A DNA stretch of 64,000 nt from Leptidea sinapis (Eukaryota > Arthropoda > Insecta > Lepidoptera > Pieridae), in the NCBI RefSeq assembly GCF_905404315.1, contig NC_066292.1:4340001-4404000 (forward strand), in the 5' to 3' direction. How positions within the stretch are numbered: position 1 is the first letter of the stretch; each line of letters begins with the position of its first letter. Positions 56,296-64,000 of the stretch are shown in pieces. The notes beneath the pieces were generated by a model. The model did no database searches. It saw nothing but the letters and a program-made list of their open reading frames with translations, and had not been told where the DNA came from. Made by a program: the position numbers and the translations under genes.

Positions 56296-57289
56296 ACATA
56301 ATTTCACAAAGTCCATACAACTAGGACACTTAAATGATTGGCAATTCACAACGTTTCGATATTTTATTATAATTTCGACTGCAAAAGCTTTTATTTAGTA
56401 ATACAATCAATCTCATATATTTTAAATCGCTTGTAGGCCTCAATATTTTTTAGCATTTAAAATAAAAGTGCAATTTCATACACACAAACATGGTTTAATC
56501 TGTGTATATATATGTTATTTAATTTCAAAAATACTTATAATTATTCATTATTAAAGTTAAATAATGCGATAATAAATTGAATAAAAATGATATAATAAAG
56601 AAGTTATTTAAACAAGATGAGTGATGTAAAAGGGATGGCGTAATACCGCTTTAAGGAAAACGAAGACAGGTAGTGTTTAGCATTTGTTCGTAAGTGAAAA
56701 CATAAGTACATCACTTAAGGCTACATTAGACGACGTCTCGAATTCGTTGCTGAGCGCAGCTTAAATACTTGCTATCTCATCCAACACCATGTGCGAAAGT
56801 GATAGATGAAAATTTTTAGAATATTTAAGTAACTAATCTTTCTCTGTATGGTTACAGTTTTGCCATTTTCAAATTTCATAAGTTATTTATTTACGCGCAA
56901 AGATACGTTAAAATTACTGTTCAAATGTTTTTTCTTAGTTTCGACGTCTATAATTTTCAACACATTAATTTCTTATTTTTTTTGTTTCTATAGAAGTCTA
57001 GATAATAAAAATAATATAATAATATCACAAATAAATATGTACTACTTTCATTCTAAACGTACATCGTAAATCGGGGTAGTAATCACTATTCTACGTTTGA
57101 ATCGAAGAATGTCCGACTAGGGCAACCTTAATGTCAAAATGCGTCCCATTTGCGACACATTCGAGTCACGCGATTAAATTTACGCTAAGATTGATTTTGT
57201 AATAATATTTATAGTTATAGGAAATAATAAGATGCACTTACATGGTAAGTACTTAAGTATACAAGACCTGCTGTGGAATTTACCAAGAT
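56296..57289. other. Intergenic, nothing recognised
   Basis: AT-rich with no supported ORF; the last ~50 bases are probably 3' UTR of the LINE that follows on the minus strand. Confidence 0.45.
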
Positions 57290-58126
57290 CTAATGGTATT
57301 GGTAAAGGGCTCCTGTTTCCGCAATTAGATCGCTTAGTTGGGTCCATTCCATTTTGCGTGCAGTGTTAGCCAGTAATTCCAACCAGCCCAGCTCCTCCCA
57401 GAAGTTCAGAACACTCCTGGGGTGTTCGCAGACTTCCTGGAGCGACCTTTTATTTACTAAGGTTTTTGCCCGTTGGTTGGCCACCCCAGCACATTCCAGG
57501 ACTACATGAGTGACCGTTTCAACCTCGGTTAGACATCCCCTGCACCTAGGACTGTTCGTAACGACGACCATGATTCGGATGTCGTGTCTATTAGGGCTAA
57601 TAAGTCGACGTGTCAGTTTGGGCGAAAGTGCAGGAATCGATCCTTTCGACTGTCTACAGCCTGAGACATTTGTCCATCAGGTTCTGTGTAGGTTGTTGGG
57701 GAGAGAGCGTATCCATGACCGCATTTGGCTGAAGGGTAGCGGCAGGAGTAGCCCTGGGCCAGCCACTTGGGTCGCCGACCCCCGCCTTGCAAGTTCATCC
57801 GCTGCATCGTTCCCCAACGAACCGCTGTGTCCTTTGGTGCATGGCAGAGTTACCCAGTTTTTAGAGGCAACTCGTTCTAAGGATCGGTGACACTCGTATA
57901 TCAGCGCTGTGTTATAGGTGTTGCTCCCCAGCGCAATCAGTACCACCATACTATCGGATAGAATACGGATATAATATCCATGTACTTTCCTTCTTAGTAT
58001 CACGTCTGCAGCTTCCTTGATGGCTATGCATTCGCATTGGAATATGGAGCTGTGTGTGCCTAAGGGTATAGAGGTGTGTATATTCAGTTCCTGTGAGAAG
58101 ATGCCAGCTCCAGTTCCGGCTGCCAT
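57290..58126 (-). pseudogene. LINE ORF2 RNase H domain and C-terminal zinc knuckle
   Basis: Minus strand: MAAGTGAGIFSQELNI, FQCECIAIKEAADVIL, RILSDSMVVLIALGS and CTKGHSGSLGNDAADELARR match RNase H (the D of SDS, the H of GH.G, the D of ND.AD). After frame changes come SPRCRGCLTEVETVTHVVLE and C, a CCHC-like knuckle, then KMEWTQLSDLI. An RNase H plus knuckle after the RT is seen in I, R1 and LOA-type LINEs. The three reading blocks are joined by frameshifts, and the RT is absent. Confidence 0.8.
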
Positions 58127-60722
58127 TTTGGAATTGTCTGTGTAAATTCTTAGTTCAATTCCAAGATCTATAATCGTTAGCGCTTTAGAAACCTACAATA
58201 ATAAAATAATAAAAATTTTCTTTTCTTCAAGCCAAATATTTTGAAGCTCCTTTTTCTGTTTCAGATAGAATTTATGGATCAATATTTAAACTTTGGATTT
58301 CAATTTATATTTGAATTTAAATTTTCATTTTACGAAAATAAAGAATCCGATTGATTGATTAATATTATGTGACGGGGTCAATATGATCAAATTTTTAAAT
58401 CGAATAATAACATGCTACCAATCAATGACAGAAATAGCTATAAAATGATTGTAACTAGGTTGACATCATACCAGCTATAACCAATAGATAATGCCAAATA
58501 GTATAATGTAATGCCACAGGATCCTTGCGGTTTTTGGTGAAAGTGCAAAATATTGCGTGTTTACTTTGGTAACCGGGGAAACACATCGGTACCACAAGAG
58601 TGATGTATTCAAGACACGAATAGATTAACGCTCTTCGCTTTCCATTGTGTGATATGAATTGCAAGTTGATCACTGATCTTTCTGCTTATTGCATAATTAT
58701 TATAAGAGTTTGTCATCTGCTGTAATGAATTTCTATAACCTAGAAAACAGCGCATAACTAAAATTACATTTAACACTATTTTTATATAATATAATACTTT
58801 TGTAAACATTGTTTTAATTTCCATGACTTCCTTTCGGATGTGTCTATTTTTGTTTTTATATGTAAGCGGTGATACTAGTATACACAGCGGTTTATGAAAC
58901 GATTATAATACAAAGTGTTCGCGATGAACAAAAGAAAGATTGATATCTTCTTAAAGATTTATATTTCGTCTGTCTCTCTTCTGTTCTCTCTTCTTCTCTG
59001 TCGTGTGCAAGTAGTTGAAGTAGAAGAGTGAATGAATGTATGTTGTCTTTGACAGATAGATGAAGGATGAAGTATGATTGTCAGAGTAGGCAAATGGAGT
59101 AATATTAGAGTAATTGTAAGATAGGTTTAGATGTATGACTCGATATAATAATAAATTAAACTTAATCCAGTCGCCGATAGGAAATCTGGCGTCGACACAA
59201 AGGTTTACATATATAGTTATAGTGTCCTCTCTTTTTTCTTTTATAAGAAATTAAATAGTATAAAGTGTTTTATCTTGTTATTGTCATCTTATCCTATTAT
59301 TATCTTGTTATCTTATTATCCCATTAATTCGTGTCACTACCGGTGGCTGCCACTCGAGAACCTTCTGTACCCATCGATAATCGGTTCTGCAACGCCACTG
59401 TTGGTAGAAATAGGTAATTTTGATTTTCTAAAATAATTAAAGTTAACGTTCATTATTTAATACTATTATGATATTAGTGTCATTTTAACCTAAGTGAATA
59501 AATCGAACTGTTATTCACTCAGGTCAAAATGAATGAATTAATTAATTGTGACTAATGAATCAACACGTCTTCTTAAACCGAAAGATGTGCCTTGTAGGGA
59601 AATATTAAATATTAAAAGTTATGGTAAGTGTTATATTTTTCGCTTTGATACAGAAGTCCAAAAATAAAAACTAAACAATGGTATTTAACTCCTAAGATTA
59701 AGGATTGCTCTCCGCTTTTATTAATTTCAATGTAAAATAACACGAAGCGTATGTTACAAGATGCCACGCACACAAGCATCTAATAGTTGCCGCAATAAGG
59801 AAGCTATTGTTCTTAGGTAATGCGGTATCTAGTTGTAGCGCAACGGACACCAATCCTTAATCTAAGTTTAACTCAAATTATGATCTGAATCGATTTAACG
59901 TCGGTGACTAACGTGACATTGGCATTTCTATGTAAATAAGTGGGCGGGTATGTATCTTGTTTAGTACACGTGTTGGTTAAGCAAAATTGACAGGTCATAT
60001 TGTATGGGTGGTAATATTGTTAACAATGGAGCTCAGATGGCTGAGAACAAATAATGTAATCAAAATAATAGAAACTTGTAATATTCTAATATCAGGTTCA
60101 TATGAGCTGGTATCACTATTAAACGAACTCGAATTATTATATCTATAGACTTACCGCCTTATTCAATATAAAACGCTAATTGAAGTATAAACCTATATTA
60201 GTTAAAATGTGTTTTAAGCCTATGGACCGTTCGGTAAAATTTCTTATTCATAATCGTTGATAAACCTCCGATAACTAATAGGTGTCTTTAGTACGCAATG
60301 TTGCCATTTCGTACGAAAAACGTGATTTTAACTGATTTAACGAGGAACTGTCTATAGAAACAGACATCTTGTCAATGTCAATGACTTGTGGTTGTCAAAA
60401 GTCGATGTCAAAATCAGTTCAAACTTCAAAAAACTAATTTTGAAAAGTGGGCCTAGTGTGCTGTAGGTTGGTAATGATAACAGCTAATAACAGCTATGAA
60501 CTGACTAACATCAAAAAACGAACGTGAAATACGAGACGGCTGATCGATGTCGGCCATCTTTTTGCCAACGAGGGCTTAAAATAAGTTTAAAGAAAGGGTC
60601 CAAGCTACTGTAAGTTACATCAGCTTTATCGAAGAGATAATGAGCGTTTTAGCTCAAATTAATACCATTTTTTAACAAGTGTCTATTAACGATTTTTAAA
60701 CCACCGAAAAGTCATTATGAAT
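58127..60722. other. Intergenic, no confident gene
   Basis: Includes a hairpin at 59481-59531. 58980-59220 ends with an AATAAATTAAACTTAATC-type signal and a GTCGACACAAAGG word that could belong to an LTR, which I cannot support. No RNA gene seen. Confidence 0.45.
59481..59531. repeat. Imperfect 21-bp-stem hairpin
   Basis: CATTTTAACCTAAGTGAATA and its inverse TATTCACTCAGGTCAAAATG pair with two mismatches around a ~9-base loop. Confidence 0.6.
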
Positions 60723-61046
60723 ACCGGCCGTTCCCAATATACTATCTATAGATAGAGATAAATTACTATCTTCTTCTGTCAGTAATTAGCTGTCAATAAT
60801 CTGAAGCTGTCCCAATATACACGATAAGTCATTCTTATCGCCTAATATTGGGACGCCTGAAATACAATTTCCATACAAACTTCTATCGCTGGTAAGCTAT
60901 ACGTTGTCCCATTGACAGACAGCGTGTACGGATAAGGTGAGTTACCGTCGATAAGTTTATTGGGACATAAAAGTCAACGATAGTTACGATTTTTATCTCA
61001 AGTAGGCCACAACCAGAGATAGACTGAATATTGGGAGCGGCCGTAA
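60723..61046 (+). mobile_element. MITE, ACGGCCGTTCCCAATAT family, copy 2
   Basis: CGGCCGTTCCCAATATAC at the left, ATATTGGGAGCGGCCGT at the right. Interior palindrome CCCAATATACACGATAAGTC .. CTTATCGCCTAATATTGGG. Confidence 0.85.
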
Positions 61047-61052
61047 GACTGT

Positions 61053-61494
61053 TACGGCCGTTCCCAATATACTATCTACAGATAGAGATAAATGTCAGTA
61101 ATTAGCTGTCAATAATCTTAAGCTGCCCCAATATACCCGACTAGCTGACCCGACAGACGTTGTTCTGTTCACTATAAAAAAAAGCCTCGTACGGGTGGAA
61201 TTTTGTAAAATCGTTGTTGCAGAGATATCGTGATGAGTGACTACATACGTGGAAATCTCTTATATATAGGTATAAGTCATTCTTATCGCCTTATATTGGG
61301 ACGCATGAATTGCAATTTCCATACAAACTTCTATCGCTGGTAAGCTATACGTTGTCCCATTGACAGACAGCGTGTACGGATAAGGTGAGTTACCATCGAT
61401 AAGTTTATTGGGACATAAAAGTCAACGATAGTTACGATTTTTATCTCAAGTAGGCCACAACTAGATATAGACTGAATATTAGGAACAGCCGTAA
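61053..61494 (+). mobile_element. MITE, ACGGCCGTTCCCAATAT family, copy 3 (with insertion)
   Basis: Same orientation as copy 2 and only a few bases away. It carries a 132-bp Helitron-like insertion at 61141-61272; without it the copy is about 310 bp like the others. Confidence 0.85.
61141..61272 (-). mobile_element. Helitron-like insertion inside a MITE
   Basis: On the minus strand it ends GTCTGTCGGGTCAGCTAG. Removing it restores ..CCCGA + TAAG.., the sequence of the uninterrupted MITE copies, so insertion was between A and T without duplication. The 5' end (TACCTATATATAAGAG) departs slightly from the expected TC. Confidence 0.7.
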
Positions 61495-61664
61495 GTCTCT
61501 AGCACTCTTACTAACACACAAATTATAACGCGTTACACAACATATTTTCCTTTGTGTTAGTTCAACAATTGTTTGACAAATGTGGCTAATGGCGTAGCAT
61601 ATATAAAATTCTAATGTCAATGTTGTGTTCTTTACACTAGTTCATTGCTTCACATAATTGGTTG

Positions 61665-63055
61665 ACATAATGCTATGCCGATGATACAGCTCTGATCTTA
61701 CAAGACTCAACATGGCAAAATGTGTTCTGCAAAGCTGATAACGAAATCCTCAAAATATCTAAATGTCTAAAGCATAACTTATTATCCTTAAACATTTCCA
61801 AAACCAACTTTGTATGCTTCCACAAATCCCAATCATCATCCCCTCCACCAAATCTTTCCTTAAAAATTCACACCTGCTCTGATGACATATATCCATGTTC
61901 TTGTGTTACTCTGAATAGGCTTAATGTTGTTCGGTATCTAGGTCTATACCTAGACCAAAGACTAAACTTTTTCTGACCAAATACAATCTATTTCATCAAG
62001 AATTCGTAAAACAATTCATTTTATGAAACTTTTACGGAATGGTTCTAGTAAAGAAACATTACTTCTAGTTTACACCGCACTTTGTTAATCTCTACTTCTC
62101 TATTGCATTGTCTTTTGGGGTAATGCTACTAACGGCCGTTTTCAATAACGTATCTCTACTTACGGATAAATTGCTATCACCGTTTAATGACAAGATCTTA
62201 TCTATCCAATGTTATGTTCAATATAGGTTAGATGTTAGATGATAGGTTATTGAAATGTAAGTAAGTGTAAAAGGATAGATAAATTGTCTACCACTAGTAA
62301 CTTAAACTAAGGATTGATAGGTTATTGAAAACGGCCATTAAACGACTCTTATTAAAGTAGAGCGGGCACAAAGATCTGTTTTAAAGGTAATGTTTCGTAA
62401 ACGCTTCCGTTTCCCTACTTATTCGCTACACAAACAGGCTAGGGTTCTTACCGTCAGGCAATTATATATTCAAAAAGCCATACCTTTCTACCATAAAACA
62501 TTTCAAACAAATTTTTTATTACAAAATAATACAAGAAGAATTAAAATCCCTCATTATCTTGTTAAAACCAGTTTTGCTCAACGTTTTCCTGCATTTGCCT
62601 TTCCTTATTTATTTAGTCAAGTAAATAAGCTCCAAAATATTACTAATATGTCTAAATATGAATTTAAACAGAAAACTAAGGATATACTACATTCCCTAGA
62701 CCACGACTCTACCGAAGCCTTGCTTAAAATAACCCACTAAGATTTTTCAAAACGCACACTCACACATACTCACTGCTAAAATCATAAATAAATAGTATGT
62801 ACGTGCTTAAACACATAAATAATGGTTACATAAAACATATTATATTACTTTAAGAAAGGAGTACTTTACTTCTATCAAATATTTCAGAACTCATTTATTT
62901 AATTTGAGCTCACTCATGAACCTGTTTTGTAACTTAATTGTATCTGTACGTACACTTGTTTTCCGCGTTACAGGCATGCCTAGTGCGGAAAGCGCTGCTA
63001 ATTTTGTATTTCATTGTATCCATTTTTGTCAATAAATATATTTCATTTTCATTTC
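61665..63055 (+). pseudogene. LINE ORF2 (reverse transcriptase to 3' tail), interrupted
   Basis: MLYADDTALILQDS is the RT YADD box, followed by LNISKTNFVCFHKSQSS, LNRLNVVRYLGLYLDQRLNF, and after a MITE insertion VMFRKRFRFPTYSLHKQARV, LTVRQLYIQKAIPFYH and the C-terminus to a stop at 62738-62740. The 3' UTR ends in a (TTTCA)n-like tail near 63040. The 3' 116 codons are one intact frame. Jockey/CR1-like; the 5' end and most RT motifs are missing. Confidence 0.8.
62133..62338 (+). mobile_element. MITE, GGCCGTTTTCAATAAC family, copy 2, with TAA target duplication
   Basis: CGGCCGTTTTCAATAACGTA to GTTATTGAAAACGGCCAT, flanked by TAA at 62130-62132 and 62339-62341. It interrupts the LINE frame (..GNAT|KRLLLK..). 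A 3-bp T(A/T)A duplication suggests a PIF/Harbinger-type parent. Confidence 0.8.
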
Positions 63056-63227
63056 ATTTCATTCACTTTTGAAACTACTGAAATGAGAATGAAAAAATAC
63101 AATCGACATAAGACTGTGTCGTCGACATAATCGTGTGTTTAATTAAAAGGATAAAAGGATTGGATACTAGTACGATTGATTGACTAACATAAACTTGTTA
63201 TGCTTACCACTCGGTTAACGTTCCGTT

Positions 63228-63505
63228 ACTGTTCCCAATATTCAGTCTATCTCATACTTCAGATAAAAATCTTAACTATAATCGGTAACTCACCTTATCC
63301 GTACACGCTGTCTGTCAATGGGAGGACGTATAGCTTACCAGCGATAGAAGTTTGTATGGAAATTGCAATTCACGCGTCCCAATATAAGGCGATAAGAATG
63401 GCTTATCGGGTATATTGGGACAGCTTCAGATTATTGACAGCCAATTACTGACACTAGAAGGTTATTTGTCTGTATCTGTAGATAGTATATTGGGAACAGC
63501 CGTTA
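63228..63505 (-). mobile_element. MITE, ACGGCCGTTCCCAATAT family, copy 4
   Basis: CTGTTCCCAATATTCAGTC to ATATTGGGAACAGCCGTTA; same orientation as copy 1. The central palindrome TCCCAATATAAGGCGATAAG .. CTTATCGGGTATATTGGGA is well kept. Confidence 0.8.
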
Positions 63506-63536
63506 GTCGAGTTAGTAAGTCTTAACTTAAGTTTAT

Positions 63537-63850
63537 TGGGCGATGCTTTTAAAACATGATCCCAGAAAATTACCAAAACAAATGTTTTACCAAATTCAAA
63601 CGAATTGTTAGGAAACCTTTACCACTGTTATTATAGCATAAATAATTTTCTTAATGATAACATAGGCTGGGAATGGATGGAACGCCCTCAGGCTATTTAA
63701 TTATAAATACTACGATACTACATACATTGTAACTAAATTTAAAAAAAACCCCGCTGAGTTCCTTGCGCCAGTTCTTCTCACGTCTGAGGCATACTATTTC
63801 AAAAAGGTGGTAGTTTTTGACGTCCAATAAGTGAATTTAAATCCTATATT
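63537..63850 (+). pseudogene. LINE ORF2 3' end / 3' UTR, copy 3
   Basis: Homologous to 54350-54690: CCAAATTCAAACGAATTGTT, ATAGGCTGGGAATGGATGGA, AACCCCGCTGAGTTCCTTGC, GTCTGAGGCATACTATTTC. Confidence 0.65.
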
Positions 63851-63864
63851 AGATTCAGCACCTT

Positions 63865-63985
63865 AAAAACTAATTTTTTTAGTATATTACATTGAGTTGT
63901 TTGTATGTTCTTGCCGCAAACTCAATTTTTCCGAACATATGGTAAATTCAGTAATTTAAAAGAAATATTTATAGTGATAGACCAG
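63865..63985 (+). repeat. LINE-type 3' tail, copy 2 of the 14710 family
   Basis: GCACCTTAAAAACTAATTTT and CCGAACATATGGTAAATTCA, AAAAGAAATATTTATAGTGA as in 14715-14880. It follows the LINE 3' end directly. Confidence 0.5.
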
Positions 63986-64000
63986 GATCGATAATTTTTG

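Noticed and set aside
58980..59220. Possible LTR with AATAAATTAAAC and a GTCGACACA word
   Set aside because: No paired repeat, no TG..CA ends I could fix and no target duplication.
1..64000. CRISPR arrays, bacterial operons or viral genes
   Set aside because: No regularly spaced direct repeats, no operon-like gene packing and no viral hallmark proteins. All signs point to an insect nuclear genome.

Overview
This window looks like nuclear DNA from a ditrysian lepidopteran (butterfly or moth). It is AT-rich and has spliceosomal introns. Its repeats are types I know from many lepidopteran genomes: Helitron-like elements beginning TC and ending CTAG, a SINE-like family opening with CCAGTGGGAGGCTCC, a second dispersed family carrying ACGAGCGTACGGGTCACC, RTE-type and other LINE 3' ends, and many small inverted-repeat elements. 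Nothing looks bacterial or viral. I cannot name the species.

Genes. The only gene I can name is the 3' end of CdsA (phosphatidate cytidylyltransferase, CDP-diacylglycerol synthase) on the + strand. It has four exons at 1-20, 710-838, 2922-3056 and 5234-5326, which encode the last ~125 residues including the family signature. A second, unidentified + strand gene may be present: a possible non-coding first exon near 22960-23131, an ATG exon at 29510-29568 and a coding-like exon at 31417-31486. A 75-codon minus-strand ORF with a signal-peptide-like start (41921-42148) may be a small secreted protein.

Repeats by region. 0-7 kb: CdsA introns filled with LINE, SINE-like and other repeats, then a palindromic element holding a tRNA-like fold (5686-5983) and a foldback element (6706-7050). 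7-20 kb: mostly unannotatable AT-rich DNA with a tRNA-derived SINE (12451-12730) and a long foldback element (12797-13413). 20-30 kb: Helitron-like elements, a MITE, and a mariner pseudogene split by a SINE-like insertion. 30-48 kb: SINE-like, RTE and palindromic copies, two Helitron-like units in exact tandem, and a DUF7869-like fragment. 48-50 kb: Tc1 remnant, then two Helitron-like elements, the second carrying in-phase arrays resembling heat-shock elements. 50-64 kb: probable solo LTR, a hAT element with perfect 8-bp target duplications, a LINE RNase H remnant, and a cluster of one MITE family, one copy of which holds a precise Helitron-like insertion.

The strongest lead is the Helitron-like element at 49189-49628. 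It contains two runs of 5-bp units alternating GAA and TTC in strict phase, as in an extended heat-shock element. Everything here comes from reading the sequence; no database search was run.
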